Assembly (NCBI RefSeq): GCF_007673775.1
Contig: NZ_VEAF01000002.1
Location: 408,606-472,605, forward strand
Source: Curtobacterium sp. 9128
GTDB taxonomy: Bacteria; Actinomycetota; Actinomycetes; Actinomycetales; Microbacteriaceae
Length of the DNA stretch: 64,000 bases
Reading direction: 5' to 3'
Shown here: positions 52,146-63,174 of the stretch, in pieces
Layout of the letters: each line of letters opens with the position of its first letter
Numbering within the stretch: the stretch's first letter is position 1
Made by a program: the position numbers and the translations under genes
Notes under the pieces: generated by a model
The model's database searches: none
What the model was told of the DNA's origin: nothing
Seen by the model: only the letters and a program-made list of their open reading frames with translations

Positions 52146-53266
52146 TGCTCGATCTCCATCTCGTGTCCCGCCTGGGCCGACGCGTAGATCGCGTCGACGA
52201 CCCGGCTGCGGTGCAGGGCGAACTCCCCGTGGTGGCCCTCGTGCAGGCCGCTGCGGATCGTGGCGATGAACTCCTCGATCACGCGCTGGTGGTGGCCGCT
52301 CGGGACGTGCACGTCCGGACGCGTCACCGTCGGGACGCCCTGCTCGTCGGAGTAGAGCGTCACGGTGCCCTCGGTCGCGTACTCGCGGACGAAGAGCCGC
52401 GCGCCGCCGGTGGAGCCGAGCAGTTCGACCTGGATGTCCTCGACGTCCTGCGAGTAGCTCGCCCACGACGCCTGCAGCAGCAGGCTGGACCCGTTGTCGA
52501 ACCGCAGGAGCGCACTCGCGAAGTCCTCGACGTCGAACGGACGGTCCGTCGCCGCGGACACGGGCGTCCGCTCGCTGCCGCCACGTCCGGCGCTGCCGAG
52601 CTCGTTGTACGTGACCGCGCTCGCCGTGACGACGCGCGGTTCGCCCATGAGGTGCAGCGCGATGTCGAGCACGTGCGAGCCGAGGTCGATGAGGGGGCCG
52701 CCGCCGGCGGTCTCCTTGTTCGCGAACCAGCTGCGGATGCCGGGGATCCCGGCGCGACGGAGCCAGCTCGCGCGGGCGTGGTACACGTGGCCGAGCGGGT
52801 TCTCGCCGCCGTCGTTCCGCAGGTGGTTCGCGAGGAACTGCACGTCGGCGCGGCGGCGGTGGTTGTACGCGACCTCGAGCACCCGGTCGTTCCGCACCGC
52901 GGCGTCGACCATCTCCTGCGCCTCGGCACCCGTCGTCGCGAGGGGCTTCTCGCAGAAGACGTGCTTGCCCGACTCGAGCGCGGCGATCGCGATCGGGTGG
53001 TGCAGGGCGTTCGGGACACCGATCGACACGATGTCGAGGTCGTCCCGCGCGACCAGGTCCTGCCAGTCCTCGTACGTGTTCGGCACGTGCCGGGACTCCG
53101 CGAGCTCGGCGAGCCGCGCGGGTTCCTGTCCCGCGAGCGCCACCACCTCGACCCCCGGGAGCGCCGTGAAGGCATCGAGGTGCGTGGTCCCGGCGAACCC
53201 GAGCCCGACCACCCCGACGCGGAGTGTGCGTGCTGCATCCGTCGTCGTGTTCGTCGTCATCGACAT
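52142..53266 (-). CDS. Gfo/Idh/MocA-family oxidoreductase (ThuB-like partner)
   Basis: This 374-residue NAD(P)-dependent oxidoreductase has the Rossmann motif [17 protein letters not shown] (about 16-32), the CEKPLATTG motif (about 108-116), [15 protein letters not shown] and [17 protein letters not shown] with the catalytic His. It begins an operon with ThuA, and both presumably act on an oligosaccharide or its keto derivative. ATG 53266 is leaderless with TAGCGT 7 bases upstream; an in-frame ATG two codons later is equally possible. Confidence 0.88.
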   Translation of the reverse strand: MSMTTNTTTDAARTLRVGVVGLGFAGTTHLDAFTALPGVEVVALAGQEPARLAELAESRHVPNTYEDWQDLVARDDLDIVSIGVPNALHHPIAIAALESGKHVFCEKPLATTGAEAQEMVDAAVRNDRVLEVAYNHRRRADVQFLANHLRNDGGENPLGHVYHARASWLRRAGIPGIRSWFANKETAGGGPLIDLGSHVLDIALHLMGEPRVVTASAVTYNELGSAGRGGSERTPVSAATDRPFDVEDFASALLRFDNGSSLLLQASWASYSQDVEDIQVELLGSTGGARLFVREYATEGTVTLYSDEQGVPTVTRPDVHVPSGHHQRVIEEFIATIRSGLHEGHHGEFALHRSRVVDAIYASAQAGHEMEIEQ

Positions 53267-53356
53267 GACATCGACGCTACCGGAGACGTGGGTCGAATCG
53301 ATACGACCGTCGGCGTGTTGCGATGTCGATGCTCCTCCCATCCGGAGTCCGGGACG

Positions 53357-53824
53357 ATGTCGGACATGACGCCTCGATCCCTGTTCCGCGCCCTGGCGGT
53401 GGCCGAACTCGTGACCTGGACGATGCTCCTGGTGGGCATGCTGCTGAAGTACGTCGTCGGGCTCGGCGACCTGCCCGTGCGCATCGGCGGGAGCGTGCAC
53501 GGCTTCGTGTTCCTGGCCTACCTGGTCGTCACGACCGTCGTCGCGGTGAACCAGCGCTGGTCGTTCGGTGCCCTGCTCCTCGGGTGGGCGAGCGCGATCG
53601 TGCCCTACACGACGCTCCCGTTCGAAGTCGGGGTCGCCCGGCGCGGGATGCTCGAGGGGCCGTGGCGCCGGGCGGCGGCGGACGGTGTGCGGCCCGGCGT
53701 GTGGGACCGGCTGCTCTTCGCGGTGGTCGCGCGCCCGGTGGTGGCCGCCGCGGTCGGCGCCGTGCTGGTCGTGCTCGTGTTCGTGGTGCTGCTGACGCTC
53801 GGGCCGCCGGTGCCGTCGCGCTGA
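53357..53824 (+). CDS. DUF3817-family membrane protein
   Basis: This 155-residue membrane protein has three or four helices. The DUF3817 pattern LFRALAVAELVTWTMLLVGMLLKY (of which AELVTWTMLL is diagnostic) and the SVHGFVFLAYLVVTT segment are present. A C-terminal helix (VAAAVGAVLVVLVFVVLL) follows. The function is unknown in the family. GGAG precedes ATG 53357; ATG 53366 in frame is an alternative. Confidence 0.82.
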   Translation: MSDMTPRSLFRALAVAELVTWTMLLVGMLLKYVVGLGDLPVRIGGSVHGFVFLAYLVVTTVVAVNQRWSFGALLLGWASAIVPYTTLPFEVGVARRGMLEGPWRRAAADGVRPGVWDRLLFAVVARPVVAAAVGAVLVVLVFVVLLTLGPPVPSR

Positions 53825-53830
53825 TCGCCG

Positions 53831-54110
53831 GTGGGTGCCGGGGGGTGCGGGGTGCGCGTTGCGGGGTGCGGGGATGCGGGGTGCGGGGTGCGGGGGTGCG
53901 GGGTGCGGGGGTGCGGGGTGCGCCTGGCCCCGAGGTTCCACGACTCGCCGCTCAGCTCCCCCGAGGTTCCACGACTGCCCGGTTCCCGCCCCCGAGATGC
54001 CGCAATTGCGGAACCTCGGGGGGCGGGGGGGGGGGGGGGGGGGGGCGGGGGGGGCGGGGGGGGGGGGGGGGGGGGGGGAGGGGGGGGGGGGGGGGGGGGG
54101 GGGGGCGGAA
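53831..54110. repeat. G-rich intergenic repeat region with poly-G tracts
   Basis: This 364-base gap holds no gene. It contains GGGGTGC heptamers in tandem (about 53831-53922) and CCCCGAGGTTCCACGACT twice (53928-53945 and 53959-53976). A palindromic variant follows, with CCGCAATTGCGG at 54000-54011 inside CCGAG/CTCGG arms. Then come nearly pure G runs from 54018 to 54105, the longest of 21, 23 and 26 bases. The runs could form G-quadruplexes or could be a sequencing or assembly artefact. Confidence 0.85.
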
Positions 54111-54132
54111 GGGCGGAGGCGGCGGGCAGACG

Positions 54133-54172
54133 GACGGGAGGCCCGGTGCCGACCGGCACCGGGCCTCCCGTC
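54133..54172. terminator. terminator of icd, GGGAGGC palindrome family
   Basis: GACGGGAGGCCCGGTGCC (54133-54150) and its complement (54155-54172) form an 18-base perfect stem with a 4-base loop, 17 bases past the icd stop. Outer GCAGA/TCTGC extend it. Confidence 0.85.
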
Positions 54173-54188
54173 TGCGGAGTGGTCGCGA

Positions 54189-56399
<2,211 letters not shown>

Positions 56400-56457
56400 G
56401 TTGGCGGGTACTCCCTTGTTCGCGCGTCGGTGCTTCCACGCTACTCGTCGTGGGGGT

Positions 56458-56475
56458 TATCTCGACATCAAGATA
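56458..56475. promoter_or_regulatory. TATCT-N8-AGATA dyad between icd and the antiporter gene
   Basis: An 18-base palindrome with perfect 5-base arms is the only AT-rich element in the 137-base divergent gap. A regulator-binding site is likely; which regulator is unknown. Confidence 0.5.
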
Positions 56476-56536
56476 CATGTCCTGTGGAGAGCGTCGACCG
56501 GGTACCTCCCTGTGCGGTGGATGCCAGGGTGGACGC

Positions 56537-58234
56537 GTGACCGAACTCCTCGTCGTGGGCGTCCTCGCCCTGCTGGTGATCGCTGCGGCCGCGGTGGTCG
56601 GACCGCGGGTCGGCGTCGCGGCCCCGCTGGTGCTCGTCGCGGTCGGGATCGTCGCCAGCCTGGTGCCGTGGATCCCGAACGCCGAGATCGACCCGGAGTG
56701 GATCCTCGCCGGCGTCCTGCCACCGCTGCTGTACTCCTCGGCGGTGTCGATGCCGGCCATGAACTTCCGGCGCGAGTTCGGCGCGATCAGCGGCCTCTCG
56801 GTCGTGCTCGTCGTCGCGAGCTCCCTGGTCCTCGGGGTGTTCTTCGCCTGGGTCATCCCGGGGCTCGGGCTCGCCTGGGGCATCGCCCTCGGCGCGATCG
56901 TCAGTCCGACGGACGCCGTCGCCACCTCGATCGTCAAGCAGACCTCGGTCTCCCGGCGGGTGATCGCGATCCTCGACGGCGAATCGCTCCTCAACGACGC
57001 CACCGCGCTCGTGCTGCTCCGCTCGGCGATCGCCGCCGGCGCCGCGTCGTTCTCGTTCTGGGGTGCGGTCGGGGACTTCGCCTACGCCGTCGCGGTGGCC
57101 GTCGCGATCGGCGGGGTCGTCGGTTGGCTGAACCTGCGGGTGCGGTCTCACGTCCCGAACCCCGCGGTGAACACCGCCCTGTCCTTCGCGGTGCCGTTCG
57201 TCGCGTCCGTCCCCGCCGAGGCGATCGGCGCGTCGGGCCTCGTCGCCGCGGTGGTGGCCGGCCTGGTCACGGGCATCCGGGCGCCGCGGGTGCTCCCGCC
57301 GAACCACCGCCTGTCCGACGCGCAGAACTGGGGCACCGTCGAGTTCGTGCTCGAGGGCGCGGTGTTCCTCGTGATGGGTCTGGAGCTCGCCTCCATCGTC
57401 GCCGACGTGCAGGCCGACCACGCCGGCGTCCTCCCGGCACTCCTCATCGCCGTCGGGGCACTCCTGCTGACGGTGCTGGTCCGAGCCGCGTACGTCGCAC
57501 CCCTGCTGTTCGGCCTGTCCAGGGGTGCCCGGCGCGGCCAGCGCCTGCAGGGACGGCTGGAGGAGTACCAGGAGGCGGACGACGACGCCGCGGCACGGGC
57601 GCTCCAGGACCACCGCTTCGGCCGCCGGACGCCGTCCGAACGCGACCTGCAGCGGTTCGGGACGCGCGTCCGTCGGATGCTCGCGGACATCCGGTACTTC
57701 CGCAAGGCGCCGATGGGCTGGCGCGAGGGCACCGCGGTGGTCTGGGCCGGCATGCGCGGTGCCGTCACGGTCGCGGCCGCGCAGACGCTCCCGGAGCACA
57801 CCCCCGAACGGTCCCTGCTCGTGCTGGTCGCGTTCGCCGTCGCCGGACTGTCGTTGCTGGTCCAGGGCGGCACGATCGGACCCCTGCTGCGCCGGATCAG
57901 CCCGCCGAGGGCCGACACCACGAGCGACGACGGCGAGGAACGGGGTCGCCTGATGGCGGTGATGCGCTCGGCCGCCGAGGCGGTGCGGACGGACGACGTC
58001 GACCGCCTGACACCGCGCACCCGCGAGGAGCTGCAGGCGGCCGACCCCGCCGAGCTCCGCGCGTGGTTCGGCCGCGAGAAGACGCGGCGGCTCCAGGTGC
58101 TCGACGCGCAGCGGGCCGCGCTGCTCGACGCCCGCGACGACGGCGTGTTCGACGCCGAGGTGCTCGAGTCGGTGCTGCGGAACCTCGACGCCGAGCAGAT
58201 CGCACTCGAACTCCGCGGCGACGCGGCGGGCTGA
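56537..58234 (+). CDS. NhaP-type Na+/H+ (cation/proton) antiporter
   Basis: This 565-residue CPA1-family antiporter has about 12 membrane helices in the first 420 residues. The ion-site motif is [12 protein letters not shown] (about 129-140, with its Asp), followed by [17 protein letters not shown] (about 154-170, including the ND pair). [14 protein letters not shown] near 415-428 is also typical. A soluble C-terminal tail of about 120 residues follows. GTG 56537 gives the standard N-terminus. It exchanges Na+ or K+ for protons in pH and salt homeostasis. Confidence 0.9.
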   Translation: MTELLVVGVLALLVIAAAAVVGPRVGVAAPLVLVAVGIVASLVPWIPNAEIDPEWILAGVLPPLLYSSAVSMPAMNFRREFGAISGLSVVLVVASSLVLGVFFAWVIPGLGLAWGIALGAIVSPTDAVATSIVKQTSVSRRVIAILDGESLLNDATALVLLRSAIAAGAASFSFWGAVGDFAYAVAVAVAIGGVVGWLNLRVRSHVPNPAVNTALSFAVPFVASVPAEAIGASGLVAAVVAGLVTGIRAPRVLPPNHRLSDAQNWGTVEFVLEGAVFLVMGLELASIVADVQADHAGVLPALLIAVGALLLTVLVRAAYVAPLLFGLSRGARRGQRLQGRLEEYQEADDDAAARALQDHRFGRRTPSERDLQRFGTRVRRMLADIRYFRKAPMGWREGTAVVWAGMRGAVTVAAAQTLPEHTPERSLLVLVAFAVAGLSLLVQGGTIGPLLRRISPPRADTTSDDGEERGRLMAVMRSAAEAVRTDDVDRLTPRTREELQAADPAELRAWFGREKTRRLQVLDAQRAALLDARDDGVFDAEVLESVLRNLDAEQIALELRGDAAG

Positions 58235-58313
58235 CCGCTGCACCGCGGCGAGCGCGCGGCACATGCGGGCACTCCCCGGACTGGAGGCTCGTGGTCGCGC
58301 CCGGCGGTCCCCG

Positions 58314-58808
58314 TCAGTGTCCGAGCGTGATCCGGAAGACCCGGACCCCGGCGGTCTGCAGCGCCGCGAGCCCGAGCCGCATCCGCAACGTGCGGAACGG
58401 CCGCGTGACGGTGTTCAACGCGGCGGCCGACCCCATCTGGTGGAGCACCTCCGTCGTCAGCGTGCGTTCGAGCTTCGGCACCAGCCGCGTCGCACCCGAC
58501 ACCGTCACCACGATGCGGACCGCGTTCGGCGCGAGCAGGGGACCGATGCGTTCCGCCGTCTCCTGCGCCCGGTGGAACGCGGGGTCGTCGCCAGGGCGGC
58601 GGATCGCGATGACGGCGAGGTCGGCCGACCCCTTCTCGGTCGGGTCGGGGAGGTCGTCCGCCTCGACGACACGCATCCGGGTGGCGTCCACGCCGGCGCG
58701 CACCGACGCCGCCCGGAGCACCGGGAGGAGGTCCTGGGTGCCGGCCAACACGACGTGCGCCGTCCGGAGGTCGATGGGGTCGTGCCGCTCCCGCGATGTT
58801 CGGGCCAT
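58314..58808 (-). CDS. hypothetical protein, possible Rossmann-like fold
   Basis: This 164-residue soluble protein has alternating beta-alpha pattern (AHVVLAGTQDLLPVLRAA, RMRVVEADDL, DLAVIAIRRPGD, AVRIVVTVSGATRLVP; each only suggestive). The last third has basic RPFRTLRMRLGLAAL. I do not recognise a family. GGAAGGA is a fitting ribosome site for ATG 58808. It faces the antiporter gene, with a 79-base gap lacking clear features. Confidence 0.65.
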   Translation of the reverse strand: MARTSRERHDPIDLRTAHVVLAGTQDLLPVLRAASVRAGVDATRMRVVEADDLPDPTEKGSADLAVIAIRRPGDDPAFHRAQETAERIGPLLAPNAVRIVVTVSGATRLVPKLERTLTTEVLHQMGSAAALNTVTRPFRTLRMRLGLAALQTAGVRVFRITLGH

Positions 58809-58958
58809 GAGGGGTCCTTCCGCTCGCTTGCTGTGGACACTACTGATCCCGACGGGGAGACGCCGCCCGGGTGGGGCTCTCCGAGGGCCGGTGGACGACA
58901 CGTGACGCCGACGGGGGGCTGTACAACCGGACAGGTTCGTGCAGAATGGTCTGCGGCC

Positions 58959-59873
58959 ATGACGACTGCACCCGACACAGACCAGCATCCCGGCACCCCC
59001 GTGGTGCACACGTCCCGTCGTGCTGCCCTCGCAGCAGAACGCGCCGCAGCGCAGGCCCGGCCGTCGAAGCCGATGCGGCCGGCCGAGCCGAAGGCGCCCT
59101 CCACGCCGGCGCGCGTCGCCCGGACGACGCGCACCACCGCGCCGGCCCGCGTCACCCAGACGACGCGCACCACCGGTGCCGCACGCACGACGAAGCACCG
59201 CACCAGCCGCCTCACGGTCACGAGCGCCGTCGCGGCCGTCGCGATGTTCGCCGCCTCCGCGATGCCGGCCCACGCGAGCGCCGGCACGTCCAGCGCCACG
59301 TCCACCCTGGCGCCGACGGTCCGCACGCAGGACTACGCGGTCACCCAGGTGGTCGCGACGGCCACCACGACCCGTGACGGCTTCACCGTCGGCGGTGGCC
59401 GTTCCGGAGGCGACGCCGCCGCCGGCGCCGAGGTCACCTTCGGCGGCGAGGTCCGTTCGCCGTTCCCCGGCCCCGTGCGGATGAGCTCCGGCTTCGGGTA
59501 CCGGCCGGCCCCGTGTGCGGCGTGCTCCTCGCTCCACCAGGGGCTCGACTTCAACCCGGGGATGGGCGCACCGATCGGGGCCGTCGCCGCGGGCACGGTC
59601 CGCGTCTCCGGCACGTACTTCTCCTACGGCAACGCGGTCATCATCGACCACGTGGTCGACGGCCGGAAGGTCTCGACCCTCTACGGCCACATGATCCCGG
59701 GCTCGTCTCCCCTGCAGGTCGGCGACGAGGTGACCGCGGGGCAGTTCGTCGGGCTGGTCGGGTCGTCGGGTGTCTCGACCGGGGCGCACCTGCACCTCGA
59801 GGTCCTCATGGACGGGTCGCTGCCGATCGACCCGCGCGCCTGGATCCAGTCCCACACCGGCCGCGCGCTCTGA
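58959..59873 (+). CDS. M23-family peptidoglycan endopeptidase
   Basis: This 304-residue secreted or membrane-anchored zinc peptidase has a long basic N-terminal cytoplasmic stretch rich in TRTT repeats, then a hydrophobic segment (about 88-105), a linker and the LytM/M23 domain. The zinc ligands are H193 and D197 in HQGLD and H279 in HLHLE, with catalytic H277 beside it. RTSSGFGYRP-type core (MSSGFGYRPAPC) precedes. It cuts peptide cross-links in cell-wall remodelling. ATG 58959 follows a possible TGTACA/CAGAAT promoter with 16-base spacing. Confidence 0.9.
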   Translation: MTTAPDTDQHPGTPVVHTSRRAALAAERAAAQARPSKPMRPAEPKAPSTPARVARTTRTTAPARVTQTTRTTGAARTTKHRTSRLTVTSAVAAVAMFAASAMPAHASAGTSSATSTLAPTVRTQDYAVTQVVATATTTRDGFTVGGGRSGGDAAAGAEVTFGGEVRSPFPGPVRMSSGFGYRPAPCAACSSLHQGLDFNPGMGAPIGAVAAGTVRVSGTYFSYGNAVIIDHVVDGRKVSTLYGHMIPGSSPLQVGDEVTAGQFVGLVGSSGVSTGAHLHLEVLMDGSLPIDPRAWIQSHTGRAL

Positions 59874-59971
59874 CCCGAACGCTCAGCTGCCTCCGGGGCA
59901 GAGCCCAGCGTCCCTGTGCAGGATCACAGCATGGACGACTGCCACAGACCTGACAGCCTGACCGTCACCCG

Positions 59972-59992
59972 CACCACCACCACCACCACCAC
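59972..59992. repeat. (CAC)7 trinucleotide repeat
   Basis: Seven exact CAC units lie about 20 bases before ATG 60011, in the leader of the CorC/HlyC-family gene. A change in copy number could alter translation efficiency. This is a possibility only. Confidence 0.85.
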
Positions 59993-60010
59993 CGGCCGGA
60001 CGAGCCGCTG

Positions 60011-61315
60011 ATGGGCGCCGACACGTGGATCGCCTTCGGGCTCGTGGTCCTCTTCGTGCTCGTCGGCGGGGTGTTCGCCGCCGCCGAGATCGCGCTCGTC
60101 TCGCTGCGGGAGTCGCAGCTGCAGCAGCTCGAACGGCGTGGGAACCGCGGCGCCCGCGTGGCCGCACTCGGCCGCGACCCGAACCGCTTCCTGTCCGCCG
60201 TGCAGATCGGCGTCACCGTGGCCGGCTTCTTCTCCGCCGCGTACGGCGCGTCCTCGATCGCCCCGGACGTCGCGCCGCTGTTCGCCGGCCTCGGGCTCGA
60301 CCGGGCGGCGGCCGAGACGGTCGCGCTCGTCGCGATGACCCTCGTCATCGCCTACCTCTCGCTCGTCTTCGGCGAACTCGTCCCGAAGCGCCTCGCCCTG
60401 CAGCGCGCCGAGGGCTTCTCGATGCTCGTCGCACCGACGCTCGACCGGTTCGCGGCCGTGATGCGCCCGGCGATCTGGGTGCTCTCGACGAGCACCGACG
60501 CCGTCGTCCGGCTCCTCGGCGGGGACCCGGACGCCCGCAGCGCGTCGATGAGCACCGAGGAGCTCCGCGGGCTCGTCGCCGAGCACGACGCCATCGACGA
60601 GCAGGGGCGCCGGATCGCCAGCGGGGCGCTCGACGCCCAGGACCGCATCCTCCGTGAGTCGATGCGCCCGTGGTACGACGTCGCGACGCTCGACGCCGGG
60701 CAGCGGATCGCCGCCGCCACCGAGGCCGCGCTCGACCTCGGGCACACGCGCTACCTGGTCACCGCCGGCTCCCGCGACGAGGTGACCGGGTTCGTGCACC
60801 TCCGTGACCTCCTCCGTGCGGCGGACCCGACCGCTCCGACGTCGTCGGTCGTCCGACCGGTGGCGGCGTTCCCGGAGACGAAGTCGCTGTCGAGCACGAT
60901 CGCGGAGCTCCGCACCGCCGGACAGCAGATCGCCCTCGTCGTCGACGAGTACGGGGGCAGCGCCGGGATGGTGACGCTCGAGGCCCTGCTCGAGGACCTC
61001 GTCGGCCCGATCCGCGACGAGTACGACCGTCCGTCCTCGGAGGACGGCGTCGACGGGTCGACCGTGCTCGAGGACCTCGCCGCGGAGGGCGGCCCGGTGC
61101 TCCCGGACGGCGACTACGAGACGGTCGGTGGCCTGGTCCAGGTGCACCTGGACCGTGTCCCACGTGTGGGCGACGTCGTCGAGGTGGGCGGACACCGGGT
61201 CACGGTGACCGCCATGGACGGTCACCGGGTCGCCCGCGTCACGGTCGAGCAGGACGTCGAGCAGCACGCCGAGCAGGACCTCCAGCACGACGCCGAGCGG
61301 CTCGCGACCGGTTGA
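60011..61315 (+). CDS. CorC/HlyC-family (DUF21 + CBS) membrane protein
   Basis: This 434-residue protein of the CNNM/CorC group has a DUF21 transmembrane part (about 1-180: GVFAAAEIALVSL, LSLVFGELVPKRLALQ), two CBS domains (about 215-340, ending IALVVDEYGGSAGMVTLEALLEDLVG in outline) and the C-terminal CorC_HlyC domain (LPDGDYETVGGLV). Members take part in Mg2+/Co2+ transport or tolerance. The name hemolysin is historical. Start at ATG 60011 matches the family. Confidence 0.9.
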   Translation: MGADTWIAFGLVVLFVLVGGVFAAAEIALVSLRESQLQQLERRGNRGARVAALGRDPNRFLSAVQIGVTVAGFFSAAYGASSIAPDVAPLFAGLGLDRAAAETVALVAMTLVIAYLSLVFGELVPKRLALQRAEGFSMLVAPTLDRFAAVMRPAIWVLSTSTDAVVRLLGGDPDARSASMSTEELRGLVAEHDAIDEQGRRIASGALDAQDRILRESMRPWYDVATLDAGQRIAAATEAALDLGHTRYLVTAGSRDEVTGFVHLRDLLRAADPTAPTSSVVRPVAAFPETKSLSSTIAELRTAGQQIALVVDEYGGSAGMVTLEALLEDLVGPIRDEYDRPSSEDGVDGSTVLEDLAAEGGPVLPDGDYETVGGLVQVHLDRVPRVGDVVEVGGHRVTVTAMDGHRVARVTVEQDVEQHAEQDLQHDAERLATG

Positions 61316-61417
61316 CCGACCCGACGCATCGCCGACCGACGGACGCAGCGGGCCACCGGCTGACGGGTCCCACCGGTACCTGCCGCCTTCCCGGGCGCAG
61401 GACGTAGCCTTCTCGTC

Positions 61418-62323
61418 ATGGGTATCGACGTGCGCAGCGAGATCCGCGACTTCCTCTCCTCACGACGGGCCCGGATCACGCCCGACCAGGCGGGCATGCC
61501 GTCGTTCGGCGGCGGCGTCCGGCGTGTCCCCGGTCTCCGCCGGCACGAGGTCGCGATGCTCGCCGGCGTCAGCGTCGACTACTACACGCGGCTCGAGCGC
61601 GGTTCGCTCAAGGGCGTCTCGGACAGCGTGCTCGACGGTCTCGCCGGCGCGCTGCAGCTCGACGAGGACGAGCGGACCCACCTGTGGGACCTCGCGCGGC
61701 TCGCGAACTCCGGCGTGAAGACCATGCACCGGACCATGCCGACGCGGGTCCGCCCCGGCGTGCAGCGCCTCCTCGACGCGATCACCGGCGCCCCGGCGTG
61801 GGTGCGCAACGAGCGCGGCGACGTGCTCGCGGCGAACGAGCTCGGCCGTGCCCTGTACGCGCCGATGTTCGCCGGTCCAGGACGCCCCGTGAACACCGCC
61901 CGCTTCACGTTCCTCGACCCGGCCGCCCGCTCGTTCTTCCGGGACTGGGCGCAGACCGCCAGGGAGTCCGTCGCGATCCTCCGTGCCGCGGCGGTGGCGA
62001 ACCCCTGCGAACCCGGACTCGTCACCCTGGTCGGCGAGCTCTCCACCCGGAGCGAGGAGTTCCGCACGTGGTGGGCCGAGCACGACGTCCGCGTGCACCG
62101 GACCGGCCGCAAGCGGATCGACCACCCGGTCGTCGGCGACCTCGACCTCGACTTCGAGGCGCTCGAGCTCGTCGCCGACCCGGGGCTCACCATGTTCACG
62201 TACAGCGCGGAACCGGGCTCGCCGTCCGAGCGGTCGCTCGCGCTCCTCGGCACCTGGGCCGCGACGGAACGGGCGGAGCAGGTCGCCGCCCTGCGCGCCG
62301 CGGAGTCCGAGTCCGTCGAGTGA
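61418..62323 (+). CDS. XRE-family regulator with MmyB-like ligand domain
   Basis: This 301-residue regulator has an N-terminal HTH (about 35-80: GGVRRVPGLRRHEVAMLAGVSVDYYTRLERG in outline, core HEVAMLAGVS and YYTRLE) and a C-terminal MmyB-like domain (about 115-280) thought to bind fatty acid-like ligands. ATG 61418 is leaderless, with TAGCCT 7 bases upstream. Its stop overlaps the start of the methyltransferase gene, so they are expressed together. Confidence 0.88.
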   Translation: MGIDVRSEIRDFLSSRRARITPDQAGMPSFGGGVRRVPGLRRHEVAMLAGVSVDYYTRLERGSLKGVSDSVLDGLAGALQLDEDERTHLWDLARLANSGVKTMHRTMPTRVRPGVQRLLDAITGAPAWVRNERGDVLAANELGRALYAPMFAGPGRPVNTARFTFLDPAARSFFRDWAQTARESVAILRAAAVANPCEPGLVTLVGELSTRSEEFRTWWAEHDVRVHRTGRKRIDHPVVGDLDLDFEALELVADPGLTMFTYSAEPGSPSERSLALLGTWAATERAEQVAALRAAESESVE

Positions 62324-62991
62324 CCACGGGCGACCGCCGACCGGAGCCCGTGTTCGTCCGGGCGGTCAGGACGGCCCTCGGTCCGGCGCGCACGGTCCTC
62401 GTCGTCGGTGGCGGGACGGTCCCCTACGACCCTGCGGACCGGGACGTCACCGTCGTGGAACCCGTGCAGGACCTGCCGTTCCCGGACGGTGCGTTCGACG
62501 CGGCACTGACGGCGTTCTCCGTGCACGCGTGGGCCGAGCCGGAGCACGGGCTCGCCGAACTGCGCCGCGTCACGTCCGGACCGGTCGTCGTGCTGACGCG
62601 CGACCCGGACCGCGTCCGGGCGCACTGGCTCGCCGAGTACGCGCCCGACGTGGTGGCGGCGGACGCCGGGCGGCTCCCCGCGGTCGACCGCATCGCCGCC
62701 GCCCTCGGCGGGGACGTCACCACGACGCCGCTGCCCGTGCCCTTCACCTGCGTCGACGGGTTCGCAGAGGCCTACTACGGCCGGCCGGAGCGGTTGCTCG
62801 ACGCCGGCGTCCGGAAGACCGACCCGGCATGGGCCCTCGTCGACGAGATGACCGCGGCCCGGAGCGTCGCGGCACTCCGCAGCGCCCTCGAACGCGGCGC
62901 CTGGGACGACCGGCACGGCCGTCTCCGGGTCAGCCCGTCGCACGAGGGGTCTGTCGTCCTGGTGACGGCGACGCCTACACTGGGCGCATGA
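62320..62991 (+). CDS. class I SAM-dependent methyltransferase
   Basis: This 223-residue methyltransferase shows a shortened motif I (TVLVVGGGTVPYDP) and the LPFPDGAFDAALTAFSVHAWAEPEHGLAELRRV region, typical of UbiE/Methyltransf_11 proteins (core FPDGAFDAALTAFSVH). Motif I lacks the usual GxGxG, so SAM binding is plausible but not certain. GTG 62320 overlaps the upstream regulator stop (GTGA). The substrate is unknown. Confidence 0.82.
   Translation: MTTGDRRPEPVFVRAVRTALGPARTVLVVGGGTVPYDPADRDVTVVEPVQDLPFPDGAFDAALTAFSVHAWAEPEHGLAELRRVTSGPVVVLTRDPDRVRAHWLAEYAPDVVAADAGRLPAVDRIAAALGGDVTTTPLPVPFTCVDGFAEAYYGRPERLLDAGVRKTDPAWALVDEMTAARSVAALRSALERGAWDDRHGRLRVSPSHEGSVVLVTATPTLGA
62976..62981 (+). promoter_or_regulatory. 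leaderless -10 box TACACT of the leader ORF
   Basis: A perfect TAnnnT box lies six bases before ATG 62988, inside the 3' end of the methyltransferase gene. TGTCGT about 18 bases further upstream is a weak -35. Confidence 0.55.
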
Positions 62992-63044
62992 GCACCCGTT
63001 CCGAGGAGGTCGTCGGCGCCCCCAGCGCCGGCATCAGGGCCTGA
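62988..63044 (+). CDS. 18-residue putative leader peptide upstream of the FBP gene
   Basis: MSTRSEEVVGAPSAGIRA is encoded from an ATG that overlaps the methyltransferase stop (ATGA) and sits 6 bases after a TACACT box, so a leaderless transcript could begin with it. The stop is followed eight bases later by a strong hairpin (63052-63076), then the FBP gene at 63175. This is the layout of a translation-controlled attenuator. There is no database support here; the ORF could be chance. Confidence 0.4.
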   Translation: MSTRSEEVVGAPSAGIRA

Positions 63045-63051
63045 CGCCCCC

Positions 63052-63155
63052 CGGTCGTGTCCGTCGGACACGACCGCCGATCGTCGATCCCACTCGGCGT
63101 CGTCCCTCCTCCCGGAACACCCGCTCGGTGCGGCGCACGCCTGCGCCCCGAGCGG
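63052..63155. terminator. leader hairpins before the FBP-domain gene
   Basis: CGGTCGTGTCC (63052-63062) and GGACACGACCG (63066-63076) are perfect 11-base arms with a 3-base loop. A second hairpin has arms CCGCTCGG (63121-63128) and CCGAGCGG (63148-63155). Both lie in the 130-base gap between the leader ORF and the FBP start. An attenuator or a terminator of the methyltransferase operon are both possible. Confidence 0.55.
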
Positions 63156-63174
63156 CTCGACAGAACGGTGCACC

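Noticed and set aside
58809..58958. A c-di-AMP (ydaO) riboswitch before the M23 peptidase gene
   Set aside because: Such peptidases are often under this riboswitch, but the conserved core sequences are not seen in the 150-base leader.
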